Shown: positions 49,397 through 58,347, numbered from the stretch's first letter. The stretch is DNA of 64,000 nt from Streptomyces canus (GCF_030816965.1 NZ_JAUSYQ010000002.1:6376001-6440000), one strand, 5' to 3'. Made by a program: numbers and translations. The notes: a model not told the origin generated them from the sequence alone.

Positions 49397-50347
49397 ATGG
49401 AGCATCAGCAGAGGTCACAGGCGCGCCTGTCACCATCCAGTGACACAGAAGACATGGTGATGGTGCTGGCCCCGCGGCTCGCCTACTTCGCCGGTGTGGC
49501 CCGCACCGAGCACGTCACCCGCGCCGCGCAGGAGATGGACGTACCCCAGTCGACCCTCTCGCGCGCCATGGTCCGCCTGGAACAGGACCTCGGCGTCGAC
49601 CTGTTCGCCAGGATCGGCCGCACGGTCTCCCTCACCCCCGCGGGCCGCACCTTCCTCGCCTCCGCCGAACGCGCCCTCGCCGAGATCCAGCGCGCCGCGG
49701 ACGAGGTCCGCGCGGACGCCGACCCGGCCACCGGCAAGGTCGCCTTCGGCTTCCTGCACACCATGGGCTCGGAAACGGTCCCCGGCCTCATCCGGGCCTT
49801 CCGCGCCGACCATCCCCGTGTCCGCTTCAGCCTGGTCCAGAACTACGGCGAGGCGATGATCGAACGCCTGCGGGCGGGGGAGCTGGACCTGTGTCTGACC
49901 TCCCCGGTCCCGGACGCCCCCGACCTCGTGGCCCGCCGCCTCGACGAACAGAAGCTACGGCTCGTGGTCCCCGCCGATCACCCCCTCGCGGCCCGCAGGC
50001 GGGTGCGCCTCGCCGAGGCCGCCGAGGAGTCCTTCGTCACCCTGGAGCCCGGCTACGGCCTGCGCCGCATCACGGACGACCTCTGCCAGGAGGCCGGCTT
50101 CAAGCCGAGGATCGCCTTCGAGGGAGAGGAGGCGGAGACGCTGAGAGGGCTGGTGGCGGCAGGACTGGGCGTCGCCCTCCTGCCCCCGCCGGCCTTCCCC
50201 CGCCCAGGGGTCGCGGAACTGACGGTCACGGCCCCACGCGCGGCCCGCGAGATCGGAGTGGCCTGGCTGGACGGCCACCCGGACACACCCCCGGTGGCCG
50301 CCTTCAAGAAGTTCCTGCTGTCGAGAAGGGGGAACCTGCTGCCCTGA
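49397..50347 (+). CDS. LysR family transcriptional regulator
   Basis: A 316-residue LysR regulator from the ATG at 49397. Its helix-turn-helix is HVTRAAQEMDVPQSTLSRAM and VRLEQDLGVDLFARIGRTVS (about 40-75), and the effector domain has KVAFGFLHTMGSETVPGLIR. An ATG nine codons upstream is possible but would reach the MFS promoter. It likely controls the divergent MFS exporter in response to its substrate. Its stop lies 2 bases before the convergent hydrolase stop. Confidence 0.88.
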   Translation: MEHQQRSQARLSPSSDTEDMVMVLAPRLAYFAGVARTEHVTRAAQEMDVPQSTLSRAMVRLEQDLGVDLFARIGRTVSLTPAGRTFLASAERALAEIQRAADEVRADADPATGKVAFGFLHTMGSETVPGLIRAFRADHPRVRFSLVQNYGEAMIERLRAGELDLCLTSPVPDAPDLVARRLDEQKLRLVVPADHPLAARRRVRLAEAAEESFVTLEPGYGLRRITDDLCQEAGFKPRIAFEGEEAETLRGLVAAGLGVALLPPPAFPRPGVAELTVTAPRAAREIGVAWLDGHPDTPPVAAFKKFLLSRRGNLLP

Positions 50348-50348
50348 C

Positions 50349-51104
50349 CTACCGTCTGCGCCCGAACCCGGAGGCGAGCGGCATCCGCAGCCCCAGCGGC
50401 GGAGGCGCGGCCAGCGCGTCCTGCACAGGCCGCGACAGCGCCCGCCCGAACAGCGCTCCCATGACGAAGTCCTCGGTCAGTGCCTGTACTTCGGCCCGGT
50501 ACTGATGCAGCCCGTGTCCGTCGGAGTGCACCTCGAACCGGCACACCTCCCGGTTCGCCTTCTTCGCCCGGGACGCGAGCCGGAACGACAACTCCGGGTC
50601 CGACTGCTGGTCGTTCGTGCCGTGCACGATCAGCACCCGCCGCCCCACGAGCTGCTTCACCGGTTCGGGGGCGGCCGCCACATCCACCTCGGGCAGCCAA
50701 GGAGCGAGCGCCACCACGGAGTTGACGGCCTCGTGCCCGCCCGCGCGCAGTGCGGCCCGTGCGCCCATGTCGATGCCCACCAGGGACACGGGGACGTCGC
50801 CGTAGCGCCGTACGATCTCGTCGGCGGCCCAGGTCGCGTCGTGCGCGAGATGCGCCTCGCTGCCGTTCCATCCGCGATAGCGGTAGTGCACCAGGTGTGC
50901 CGCCAGCCCGTCCGCGTGTCCCGACCGGGCGAGCCGCCGCCCCAACGCCCGTACGGCGGAGGGGAGTCGCATCGGGGCGGGCCTGCGCAGAGAGGTTTCG
51001 TCGCCGCCCGGGAGGAGCAGCACCACCCCGCTCACCGCCGCCGGGTCCGGGCCGAGTGTCCTGCCCAGTCGGGCGCTGCGAACCGGCGTCGCTTGCTGTG
51101 CCAT
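50349..51104 (-). CDS. Alpha/beta-hydrolase fold protein with Asp at nucleophile position
   Basis: A 251-residue protein. The strand-turn-helix VSLVGIDMGARAALRAGG is the nucleophile elbow, but D112 stands where Ser is usual (GxSxG becomes GxDxG). LIVHGTNDQQSDP supplies the acid and SDGHGLHQY the His. Upstream it begins VVLLLPGGDE, the oxyanion region. The ATG at 51104 has no clear Shine-Dalgarno sequence. It may be a hydrolase with Asp nucleophile or an inactive or binding relative. It is divergent from add by 113 bases. Confidence 0.72.
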   Translation of the reverse strand: MAQQATPVRSARLGRTLGPDPAAVSGVVLLLPGGDETSLRRPAPMRLPSAVRALGRRLARSGHADGLAAHLVHYRYRGWNGSEAHLAHDATWAADEIVRRYGDVPVSLVGIDMGARAALRAGGHEAVNSVVALAPWLPEVDVAAAPEPVKQLVGRRVLIVHGTNDQQSDPELSFRLASRAKKANREVCRFEVHSDGHGLHQYRAEVQALTEDFVMGALFGRALSRPVQDALAAPPPLGLRMPLASGFGRRR

Positions 51105-51189
51105 GACAGAACAGTGTCAGAAGCGCGGGTGTACGACACGGGGCGGGGCGGTCACCGTTACGTATCGGCGGATTCGTACAACGAGCCGT

Positions 51190-51201
51190 CTACGCGCGTA
51201 G
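51190..51201. promoter_or_regulatory. Nucleoside-regulon palindrome upstream of add
   Basis: CTACGCGCGTAG is a perfect 12-bp palindrome 16 bases before the adenosine deaminase ATG. An identical site precedes deoC and near matches precede bmpA and the ABC operon. It probably overlaps the add promoter or leader. Confidence 0.75.
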
Positions 51202-51217
51202 GCGTTAGAGTGCCAAG

Positions 51218-52390
51218 ATGACGAGCAAGACTGACCGGATGGGGAACCCCCCGAGCTCGGACCAGATCCGCCGGGCACCCAAGGTTCTGCTGCACGATCA
51301 CCTCGACGGCGGGCTGCGCCCCGGCACGATCGTCGACCTCGCCCGGGACGCCGGTTACTCCGGGCTCCCCGAGACCGACGCGGACCGACTGGGCGTCTGG
51401 TTCCGCGAAGCCGCCGACTCCGGTTCGCTGGAGCGGTACTTGGAGACCTTCTCGCACACCGTCGGCGTCATGCAGACCCGTGACGCGCTGGTGCGGGTGG
51501 CCGCCGAGTGCGCCGAGGACCTCGCCGAGGACGGTGTCGTCTACGCCGAGGTGCGCTACGCCCCCGAGCAGCACCTGGAGAAGGGCCTGACCCTCGAAGA
51601 GGTCGTCGAGGCCGTCAACGAGGGCTTCCGGGAAGGGGAGCGCAGGGCCAGGGCGAACGGCCACCGCATCCGCGTGGGCGCCCTGCTCACCGCGATGCGG
51701 CACGCGGCCCGTGCCCTGGAGATCGCCGAACTCGCCAACCGTTACCGCGACCTGGCGGGCGGCGGTGTCGTCGGCTTTGACATCGCGGGCGCGGAGGCCG
51801 GTTACCCGCCCACCCGCCACCTCGACGCCTTCGAGTACCTGAAGCGCGAGAACAACCACTTCACCATCCACGCCGGAGAGGCCTTCGGGCTGCCGTCCAT
51901 CTGGCAGGCCCTGCAGTGGTGCGGCGCCGACCGGCTCGGGCACGGCGTGCGCATCATCGACGACATCCAGGTCCACGAGGACGGCACGGTCAAGCTCGGG
52001 CGGCTCGCCTCCTACGTCCGGGACAAGCGGATCCCGCTGGAGCTGTGCCCCAGCTCCAATCTGCAGACCGGGGCGGCCTCGTCGTACGCCGAGCACCCGA
52101 TCGGGCTCCTGCGGCGCCTGCACTTCCGGGCGACCGTGAACACCGACAACCGGCTGATGTCCGGCACCAGTATGAGCCGGGAATTCGAGCACCTCGTCGA
52201 CGCGTTCGGCTATACGCTCGACGATCTCCAGTGGTTCTCCGTCAATGCGATGAAATCAGCGTTCATTCCGTTCGATGAAAGACTCGCGATGATCAATGAT
52301 GTCATCAAGCCCGGATATGCCGAGCTGAAGTCCGAATGGCTGTTCCGGCAGACCGCTTCCACCAGCGGTTCTGTGGCCGAGGAGAGCTGA
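51218..52390 (+). CDS. add: Adenosine deaminase
   Basis: A 390-residue zinc enzyme: [12 protein letters not shown] gives the zinc ligands H26 and H28. [15 protein letters not shown], the His in [11 protein letters not shown], and [18 protein letters not shown] complete the site. It deaminates adenosine and deoxyadenosine to inosine forms. The regulatory palindrome 16 bases upstream links it to uptake and phosphorolysis genes. Length is normal; a short N-terminal extension ([12 protein letters not shown]) precedes the fold. A hairpin at 52410-52448 follows the stop. Confidence 0.95.
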   Translation: MTSKTDRMGNPPSSDQIRRAPKVLLHDHLDGGLRPGTIVDLARDAGYSGLPETDADRLGVWFREAADSGSLERYLETFSHTVGVMQTRDALVRVAAECAEDLAEDGVVYAEVRYAPEQHLEKGLTLEEVVEAVNEGFREGERRARANGHRIRVGALLTAMRHAARALEIAELANRYRDLAGGGVVGFDIAGAEAGYPPTRHLDAFEYLKRENNHFTIHAGEAFGLPSIWQALQWCGADRLGHGVRIIDDIQVHEDGTVKLGRLASYVRDKRIPLELCPSSNLQTGAASSYAEHPIGLLRRLHFRATVNTDNRLMSGTSMSREFEHLVDAFGYTLDDLQWFSVNAMKSAFIPFDERLAMINDVIKPGYAELKSEWLFRQTASTSGSVAEES

Positions 52391-52409
52391 CCGAGCACAT
52401 TCCCGGGTA

Positions 52410-52448
52410 CGAAATGCGGGCGGGTGTTCACCATTCGTCCGCATTTCG
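52410..52448. terminator. Hairpin after add
   Basis: CGAAATGCGG (52410-52419) pairs with CCGCATTTCG (52439-52448), 10 bp with a 19-base loop, 19 bases past the add stop. It is weaker than other hairpins of the window. Confidence 0.5.
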
Positions 52449-52527
52449 ATGTTTGCGGCCGGCGGGCCCGCCCGTTTACGGTCGTGAACCGCTGGCATTC
52501 GCGTAAACCATTTTCGAGGACGCATTT

Positions 52528-52884
52528 TTGAAGCAGTCTGCTGCCAAGACCCTCGGTGCCGCCGCCCTCGGTGCCGCCTTCGCCGCCACCGGCGCGGGTG
52601 CCGCGAACGCCGCTCCGGCGGTCCCGGACGCCACTCAGGCGCTCGGCTCCGTCTCCGAGGGGCTCCCCACCGAGAACGTCACCAAGGCGCTGCCGGGTGG
52701 CGGTGAGTCGCTGGCGCAGGCCCAGCCGACGCTCGGCGCGGGCCTCGCGACCGCGCAGCCCGCCGCCGAGAAGGTGCTCGCCGACGGTCGGGCCACGCCC
52801 GTCGCCGGTCTCCTCGGCGGCCTGCCGGCCGGCCAGCTCCTGCTGGGCGGCGACTCCAGCCTGAACGGCCTGCCGCTCGGCTGA
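52528..52884 (+). CDS. Small secreted protein (Ala/Gly/Pro-rich), TTG start
   Basis: A 118-residue protein with a classical signal peptide: MKQSAAKTLGAAALGAAFAA, TGAGAANA then cleavage near A28. The mature part is a low-complexity Ala/Leu/Gly chain (PTENVTKALPGGGESLAQAQ) with no enzyme motif. The TTG at 52528 is supported by GAGGA (52516-52520) 7 bases before it. It resembles other short secreted Streptomyces proteins, including the one at 59114, but is not clearly homologous. A strong bidirectional hairpin follows. Confidence 0.65.
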   Translation: MKQSAAKTLGAAALGAAFAATGAGAANAAPAVPDATQALGSVSEGLPTENVTKALPGGGESLAQAQPTLGAGLATAQPAAEKVLADGRATPVAGLLGGLPAGQLLLGGDSSLNGLPLG

Positions 52885-52903
52885 GTCCGGCACTCCTCGC
52901 ACG

Positions 52904-52948
52904 CGCCGGTGGGGCGCACGCCGTGGTCTCGGGTGCGCCCCACCGGCG
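52904..52948. terminator. 16-bp bidirectional terminator between convergent genes
   Basis: CGCCGGTGGGGCGCAC (52904-52919) pairs perfectly with 52933-52948, loop 13 bases. It lies between the secreted-protein gene and the leftward PspC gene, whose stop is at 52966. Confidence 0.75.
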
Positions 52949-52965
52949 TACGTGCGTAGGGGGTG

Positions 52966-53166
52966 TTACCAGGCGGCCTGCGCCTTCTCCTCCGAGGGGA
53001 ACAGGATCCACAGCGCGATGTAGAGCAGGAACTGCGGGCCCGGCAGCAGACAGGACACCAGGAAGATCACGCGCATCGTGGTCGCGGAGGTGCCGAAGCG
53101 CCGTGCCAGCGCGGCACACACTCCGCCGATCATGCGGCCGTTGGTGGGGCGGGCAAGGCGGGACAT
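52966..53166 (-). CDS. PspC domain membrane protein
   Basis: A 66-residue PspC-type protein: RPTNGRMIGGVCAALARRFG, then a hydrophobic span VIFLVSCLLPGPQFLLYIAL. AAGGAG lies 6 bases before the ATG at 53166. PspC domains respond to or signal envelope stress. Being short, it is a stand-alone version without extra domains. The neighbouring genes are not phage-shock genes, so its partner is unknown. Confidence 0.85.
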   Translation of the reverse strand: MSRLARPTNGRMIGGVCAALARRFGTSATTMRVIFLVSCLLPGPQFLLYIALWILFPSEEKAQAAW

Positions 53167-53258
53167 TGCGGCTCCTTCGTGAGCGTCGGTGGTCGGGTCC
53201 GGGTGACCCTCTCCAACTGTCCTCAACGCTACGGAGACGAACGGCACAAAGCGTCGCT

Positions 53259-53810
53259 CTACGGTGCGATCCCGACCCTGGGAATCGTCGGGGTCCGACC
53301 CTGAGCCGGCTCCTCCTGGCGGACGGCGGTGCGCCGGCGGCGCTCGGTCCCGCGGCGGAGCCAGTGGCGTGCCGACGGCACGACCGCGAGGTGCGCGAGG
53401 GCCACGCCGGCGGTGTTCAGGAGCAGCGAGTCGATGTCGACGACCTGGCCCGGGACACCGGTCTGGAGGAGCGCGATGCCCAGGGAGATCAGGGCGCCCG
53501 CGGCGGACGTACGGATCAGGGAGCCGAGCGGAGAGGCCCACAGCCTGCCGTGCGCCATCGGGAGCAGGAAGCCGAGCGGGGCGAGCAGGGCCAGTCCCTC
53601 GCCGATACGGCGGGCCCCCTCCTGCCAGCCGAGAGCGAGGTCGGCTCGGATGCCGGCCAGCGGGTGCAGGTTGGCCGGGACGACCCAGGGCACGTCCAGC
53701 GGCCGCAGCGTGAACCAGGCGACGAACGCGAGGTGTGCGACCAGGAGGGCACCTCCTGCCACACGGACGCGAAGGGCGGCACTGCCGCCGACGAAGCCTT
53801 GACGCTGCAC
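53259..53810 (-). CDS. VanZ-like family protein
   Basis: A 183-residue membrane protein with about four spans: GALLVAHLAFVAWFTLRPLD, NLHPLAGIRADL, ALLAPLGFLLPMAHGRLWAS and GALISLGIALLQTGVPGQVV, then DIDSLLLNTAGVALAHL. The D-I-D-x-L-L-N-T pattern is that of VanZ-like proteins linked to glycopeptide tolerance. The GTG at 53810 is preceded by GGGGG. The C-terminal 35 residues are charged. Function in this strain is unknown. Confidence 0.85.
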   Translation of the reverse strand: MQRQGFVGGSAALRVRVAGGALLVAHLAFVAWFTLRPLDVPWVVPANLHPLAGIRADLALGWQEGARRIGEGLALLAPLGFLLPMAHGRLWASPLGSLIRTSAAGALISLGIALLQTGVPGQVVDIDSLLLNTAGVALAHLAVVPSARHWLRRGTERRRRTAVRQEEPAQGRTPTIPRVGIAP

Positions 53811-53903
53811 GACCCCCTAGACGCCCCGCTCGCCACGATCGGTTCCGGAACACCCCGAGGTACCTGGGTGAGGTCTGCGCCACACGTGGTCGTCGGACCC
53901 CCG

Positions 53904-54566
53904 TCAGCCGCCCGTCACCTCGCTCGACGCGGGCTGCCGGCTGCCCGGCTGGGAGCGGACCTCGTCCGTGCACTCGTAGCGGCGCAGAGGGGCGGTCGTG
54001 GGGCCGCCGAGGATGACGGAACCGTCGCCCTCGGCCGCGGCCGAGTCGGAGAACGTGCACACCAGCTGGGCGAGGGCGTAGGCGGAGAGCTCGGTGGGTG
54101 GGGTGCTCAGCCGGAGCGTGTCCTCGGGGTCCTTGGCGCGCGGTCCGCTGACGGTCATGCCGCCGCGCACATACGTCTGGTACCCGGCCTCCCGCTCGGC
54201 TGCCGACGGTGTCTCGGCGAGCTGGTCGAGGAGCCCCTGGGCGACCAGCACCCTTCGCGCGGAGTCCGCGGTCCCGTCCGGGACCCTGAGGCTCCGGTCC
54301 ACGGCCACCAGCGACGACCCGCACAGCAGGAACACCTGTACGGCCAGCCCTCGCGAGGCCTGCGTCGCCGTGTCCGGCTCGGACAACGAACACCGCACCC
54401 GCGAGGGCGCAGGACCGAAGTCGGTGGGCACCTCGGTGGAGCGGATCCCGCACCCGGCGACCAGCAGCCCGAGCAGGGGCAACGCCAGCAGCCGGCGTAC
54501 GTTCCGCCCGGGGCGCGCCCCTTCCGACCGTACGGCCTGCCCCCGGTGTCGCCTCTCGGAGCTCAT
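53904..54566 (-). CDS. Lipoprotein of the afsQ operon
   Basis: A 220-residue lipoprotein with a positively charged N-terminus and lipobox LLGLLVAGC (C39). The remainder has several Cys residues (RVRCSL, LLCGSS, LVCTFS, YECTDE) that could form disulfides, and no enzyme motif. Its ATG overlaps the stop of the sensor-kinase gene (TGATG), so it is the third gene of the afsQ operon and may modulate signal perception by AfsQ2 outside the membrane. That role is inferred from position; in S. coelicolor a lipoprotein gene occupies the same place. Confidence 0.78.
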   Translation of the reverse strand: MSSERRHRGQAVRSEGARPGRNVRRLLALPLLGLLVAGCGIRSTEVPTDFGPAPSRVRCSLSEPDTATQASRGLAVQVFLLCGSSLVAVDRSLRVPDGTADSARRVLVAQGLLDQLAETPSAAEREAGYQTYVRGGMTVSGPRAKDPEDTLRLSTPPTELSAYALAQLVCTFSDSAAAEGDGSVILGGPTTAPLRRYECTDEVRSQPGSRQPASSEVTGG

Positions 54567-56143
54567 CAGGCGTCCCCCTTCTTCGACGCGCCGTCGTCCT
54601 TCTTGGCCTCCAGGAGTTCCTCGGCCAGCTCCGAGGCGTCCCGGGGGAGCCGCAGCGTGAAGACGGCGCCTCCGTCGGGGGAGTTCGCCGCGGTGATCTC
54701 GCCGCCGTGGATGTGGGCGTTCTCCCGGGCGATGGACAGACCGAGGCCGCTGCCCTCGGAGCGGGGGCGGGAGGCGCTGGCCTTGTAGAAGCGGTCGAAG
54801 ACGTGCGGGAGGACGTCCTCGGGGATGCCGGGGCCGTGGTCGCGGACCCCGATGACCACCTCGTCGGCCGCCGTGCGCACCGCCACCCGCACCGGGGAGC
54901 CGCCGTGCTTGAGGGCGTTGCCGATGAGGTTGGCCAGGATCACGTCGAGGCGGCGCGGGTCGAGGCGGGCGTGGATGCCGCGCTCGGCGTCCAGTTCCAC
55001 CGCGTCCAGCCACGCGCGCGCGTCGATGCACGCGGTGATCTGGTCGGCCACGTCGACGTCGTCGAGGACCAGCCGGGCCGTACCCGCGTCGAAGCGGGTG
55101 ACCTCCATGAGGTTCTCGACCAGGTCGTTGAGCCTGCGCGTCTCGCTGACCACCAGCCGCACGGCCGGCTCGATCATCGGGTCCACCGAGCCGGTCTCCG
55201 CCTCCAGCTCCTCCTCCAGGATCTCCGTGACGGCGGTGATCGCGGTGAGCGGCGTACGGAGTTCATGGCTCATGTCCGCCACGAAGCGCCGTGAGGCGTC
55301 GTCGCGGGCGGCCATGTCGGCGACCCGTTTCTCCAGCGCCTGGGCCGCGTGGTTGAACGTCCTCGAGAGGTCGGCGAGTTCGTCGGTGCCCGTCACGCTG
55401 AGCCGGGTGTCCAGCTTGCCCTCGCCGAGCCGGCGCGCGGCGACCCCGAGCCGGTGCACCGGCTTCAGTACGGTCGTCGCGGCGGCCTGCGCGAGCAGCG
55501 CGGAGCCGATCAGGGCCAGCCCGGTGGCGATACCCAGCGACCAGGCGAGGGAGTTGAGGTCCTTGGCCTCCGGCTCGAGGGACGTGAGCATGTAACCGGT
55601 CGGGCCGCCGCCGATCACCCTCGTGCCGGCGACCAGATACGGGGTGTCGTGGTCGACGGTCCGCTGCCAGTACAGGTGGTAGGCGTACTTGTTGGCGGAG
55701 TCGACCTTCTGCTTCTCGTTCACCGCCTCGCGCAGCGACACGGGCACGTCCTGGAGCGTGAAGCCGTCCAGGGCGCCCGAATTGCCGTACACCGTCCTGC
55801 CGTTGGCGTCGTCGGCGACGAGCAGCACGCTGAAGCGCTGGCTGCTGCCCGCCATCTGCCCCGCCGCCTGCTGGAGTTCGTCCTGCGTGGGGTCCTCGGG
55901 CAGGGCGCCCGCGCGGTTCTGCATCTCCTGCTGGAAGTCCCGCAGCACCGCGTCCTGGGCGCGGGTGAGTACCGCCTCGCGGTTGAGCCAGTAGGCGATC
56001 CCGGACGCGGACACGGCGGCGGTCAGCGCCACCAGGCCGAAGACGACCACGAGCCGCAGGCGCAGACTGGTGAAACGCAGCCGTGACCACACACCCTTGC
56101 GAGCCGCGAACCAGCCGCGGAGCCCCCCTTGCGCTTCGGTCAC
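54566..56143 (-). CDS. afsQ2: Sensor histidine kinase AfsQ2
   Basis: A 525-residue transmembrane kinase. One helix near residue 30 and another near 200 flank an extracytoplasmic sensor. A HAMP region follows, then the H box FVADMSHELRTPLTAI with the phosphorylated H293, the N box DVILANLIGNALKHGG and the G boxes VRDHGPGIPEDVLPHVFDRF and SGLGLSIARENAHIHGG. It phosphorylates AfsQ1, encoded just upstream. GTG at 56143 overlaps the AfsQ1 stop (GTGA). In S. coelicolor AfsQ1/Q2 controls antibiotic production, development and nitrogen metabolism, including through sigQ. Confidence 0.9.
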   Translation of the reverse strand: MTEAQGGLRGWFAARKGVWSRLRFTSLRLRLVVVFGLVALTAAVSASGIAYWLNREAVLTRAQDAVLRDFQQEMQNRAGALPEDPTQDELQQAAGQMAGSSQRFSVLLVADDANGRTVYGNSGALDGFTLQDVPVSLREAVNEKQKVDSANKYAYHLYWQRTVDHDTPYLVAGTRVIGGGPTGYMLTSLEPEAKDLNSLAWSLGIATGLALIGSALLAQAAATTVLKPVHRLGVAARRLGEGKLDTRLSVTGTDELADLSRTFNHAAQALEKRVADMAARDDASRRFVADMSHELRTPLTAITAVTEILEEELEAETGSVDPMIEPAVRLVVSETRRLNDLVENLMEVTRFDAGTARLVLDDVDVADQITACIDARAWLDAVELDAERGIHARLDPRRLDVILANLIGNALKHGGSPVRVAVRTAADEVVIGVRDHGPGIPEDVLPHVFDRFYKASASRPRSEGSGLGLSIARENAHIHGGEITAANSPDGGAVFTLRLPRDASELAEELLEAKKDDGASKKGDA

Positions 56144-56817
56144 TGAGGCGTGTCCAGCCGATAACCCACGCCCCGCACGGTACGGATCAGCGTCGGGGAC
56201 GACGGCACGTCCTCGACCTTGGCGCGCAGCCGCTGCACACAGGCGTCCACCAGGCGCGAGTCACCGAGGTAGTCGTGCTCCCAGACCAGCCGCAGCAACT
56301 GCTGCCGCGACAGGGCCTGGCCGGGCCGCCGGCTCAGCTCCAGGAGCAGCCTGAGTTCGGTGGGCGTGAGCTGGAGGTCCTCGCCGTTCTTCGTCACGGT
56401 CATGGCCGCGCGGTCGATGACCAGGGAGCCGAAGCTCGCCGCGTCGGTCGACTCGCGTTCCCCGCGTCGCAGCACGGCCCGGATCCGGGCGTCCAGCACC
56501 CGCCCCTGGATCGGCTTGACGACATAGTCGTCGGCGCCGGACTCCAGTCCGACGACGATGTCGATGTCGTCGTTGCGCGCGGTCAGCAGAATGATCGGCA
56601 GCTGGTCCGTGCGCCGGATGCGCCGGCACACCTCGAACCCGTCGATGCCGGGCAGCATGACATCCAGCACGATCAGGTCCGGCCGCTGCTCACGCAGCAG
56701 CTTCAGGCCGTCCTCGCCGGTGGCAGCGGTGGCAACCCGGTGGCCCTGGCGCGTGAGGCTCAGCTCCAGGGCCGTACGGATGGCGTCGTCGTCCTCGATC
56801 AGCAACAGGGAAGGCAC
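56140..56817 (-). CDS. afsQ1: Response regulator AfsQ1 (OmpR family)
   Basis: A 225-residue OmpR-type regulator. The receiver has PSLLLIEDDDAIRTALELSL and the phosphorylated D52 in LIVLDVMLPG, with the conserved K at VVKPIQG. The winged helix ends VDACVQRLRAKVEDVPSSPT, then IRTVRGVGYRLD. The GTG at 56817 gives exactly the usual AfsQ1 length; an ATG at 56835 would add 6 residues. It is transcribed divergently from sigQ, and a GTGAC-n6-GTGAC site lies between them. It activates stationary-phase and antibiotic genes. Confidence 0.92.
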   Translation of the reverse strand: MPSLLLIEDDDAIRTALELSLTRQGHRVATAATGEDGLKLLREQRPDLIVLDVMLPGIDGFEVCRRIRRTDQLPIILLTARNDDIDIVVGLESGADDYVVKPIQGRVLDARIRAVLRRGERESTDAASFGSLVIDRAAMTVTKNGEDLQLTPTELRLLLELSRRPGQALSRQQLLRLVWEHDYLGDSRLVDACVQRLRAKVEDVPSSPTLIRTVRGVGYRLDTPQ

Positions 56818-56923
56818 GGGCTCATTCTGGCCCATGGAGGGGGTGCGGTACGACCTGTGGGGACAGGCAGTCCTTACGGCACCCATCCGTGGGTCCGCTG
56901 TGCAATTCCTGAGACGGGCCCCT

Positions 56924-56939
56924 GTGACAGGTCTGTGAC
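56924..56939. promoter_or_regulatory. AfsQ1 binding site between afsQ1 and sigQ
   Basis: GTGAC at 56924-56928, six bases, then GTGAC at 56935-56939 reproduce the known AfsQ1 consensus GTnAC-n6-GTnAC. It sits 108 bases before the sigQ start, the promoter AfsQ1 is reported to activate. Confidence 0.8.
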
Positions 56940-57046
56940 AGTCGGCGGACACGGCCATGAAGGTGCGAGGGCAAGCTTCTCGGCACGGGCAAGGCAGCAC
57001 CGCCCGAGCAGACCGAACACCGGAAGTCCACGACGGGGGGCGCGAG

Positions 57047-57786
57047 ATGAACACGCTGCACAGCATCAGCACCAGCGCAGTGGTCACGCGGCTGCACGAC
57101 GTGACCCGGGGTTCCGAGAAGTCCGGTGCCGTGAGCGGGCGGGGGTGCGCTCGCGGCACCGGGCGTCAGCACACCGCGTACATGTCGGTGGTTGACACCT
57201 TCACGGGGGAATCGCACGGGGGATCGTCGTACAGGGAGGACACGGGGGAGCGTCGTTCGCTGTCGGAGGCGGAGTTCACCGCCTACGTCCAGGAGCGCCG
57301 CGCCTCCCTGTACGCCACCGCGTACCACCTGACCGGGGACCGCTTCGAGGCCGAGGACCTGCTGCAGAGCGCGCTGTTCTCGACGTACAGGGCATGGGAC
57401 CGGATCAGCGACAAGGCCGCGGTCGGGGGCTACCTCCGCCGCACCATGACGAACCTGCACATCAGCGCGTGGCGCCGCCGCAAGCTGAACGAATACGACC
57501 GACCGAGGAACTGCCGGAGACGCCCGGCGACACGGACGCGATGCGCGGCACGGAGCTGCGCGCGGTCCTGTGGCAGGCGCTGGCCCGGCTGCCCGAACTC
57601 CAGCGGACGATGCTGGTCCTCCGTTACTACGAGGGCCGCACCGACCCGGAGATCGCGGAGATCCTCGACATCAGTGTCGGCACGGTGAAGTCCAGCATCT
57701 GGCGGTCGCTCCGCCGGCTGCGCGAGGACGAGGTCCTCAGCTTCGGCCGTGACGAGGAGAACGCCTTCGGGGAGCTCGTCGCCTGA
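57047..57786 (+). pseudogene. sigQ: ECF sigma factor SigQ, frameshifted in this sequence
   Basis: The 5' frame encodes MNTLHSISTSAVVTRLHDV through region 2 (LYATAYHLTGDRFEAEDLLQ, then SALFSTYRAWDRI) up to WRRRKLNEY at 57496. The rest of the sigma factor continues in a different frame: PTEELPETPGDTDAMRG, LPELQRTMLVLRYYEGRTDP, EIAEILDISVGTVKSSIWRS, ending FGELVA at 57786. A one-base loss or two-base gain in CGACCGACCGA (about 57496-57505) explains the break. An alternative start is the ATG at 57182. It is the AfsQ-controlled sigma factor of the afsQ locus. Either a real mutation or a sequence error; the unmodified reading would lack region 4. Confidence 0.85.
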
Positions 57787-57897
57787 GGGTGGGGGGAGCA
57801 AGGAACGGGGGGCCAGGGGTGCCGGCTGGGGGGCCGGTACCCGGGGGGATCAACGGGGGTCACGGGGGACCCACGGGGACAGCGGGGAAGCACCAAG

Positions 57898-57938
57898 AAG
57901 CGGGACCGGAGGGCCGGGGGGTCCGTCCGGTCCCGCTT
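57898..57938. terminator. 13-bp hairpin after sigQ
   Basis: AAGCGGGACCGGA (57898-57910) pairs with TCCGGTCCCGCTT (57926-57938), loop 15 bases, extended by CACCA/TGGTG flanks (57891-57895 and 57939-57943). It separates sigQ from the convergent lipoprotein gene. Confidence 0.7.
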
Positions 57939-57948
57939 TGGTGTGTGC

Positions 57949-58275
57949 TCAGCGGTGGAGGTCCATGAGGATCGCCTCGCCGGGCGAGTCACCCACCGCG
58001 ATCGCCTCGGCGGGATCCACTCCGTCGACCGCGTACGCGCCGGTCGTCCCCTCAGCGATCGTGACCCCGGGATCGCCCGGAGTGTCGTCGCACTCGGCGA
58101 TCGTGGCGGTGCCGAGCCTCTCGCCCACGGTGAAGCCGGTCTTCTCCGTGGGCAGATAGTCCCGGTTCTCGAACGTCACCACCCCCGCGCACGAGGACGC
58201 GGCCTCGCCGCCCGACGTACAGCCGGCGACGGCCGCGAGGAGAGCGACCGCGAGGATCCGGAGGGCAGTTGTCAT
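57949..58275 (-). CDS. Small lipoprotein of unknown function
   Basis: A 108-residue lipoprotein: ILAVALLAAVAGC with C19 as the lipid site, a short Ser/Gly linker, and a compact domain (SSCAGVVTFENRDYLPTEKT, then ATIAECDDTPGDP) with two Cys that may pair. GGAAGGA lies about 5 bases before the ATG at 58275. Related small lipoproteins of unknown function occur in Streptomyces. It is convergent with sigQ. Confidence 0.7.
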   Translation of the reverse strand: MTTALRILAVALLAAVAGCTSGGEAASSCAGVVTFENRDYLPTEKTGFTVGERLGTATIAECDDTPGDPGVTIAEGTTGAYAVDGVDPAEAIAVGDSPGEAILMDLHR

Positions 58276-58347
58276 CGGGTTCCTTCCGAGGTGACCGTTT
58301 TCCGGTCCTACGACGGAGAAGGCGCCGAAGTCGTTCGGTCTGGCCGC

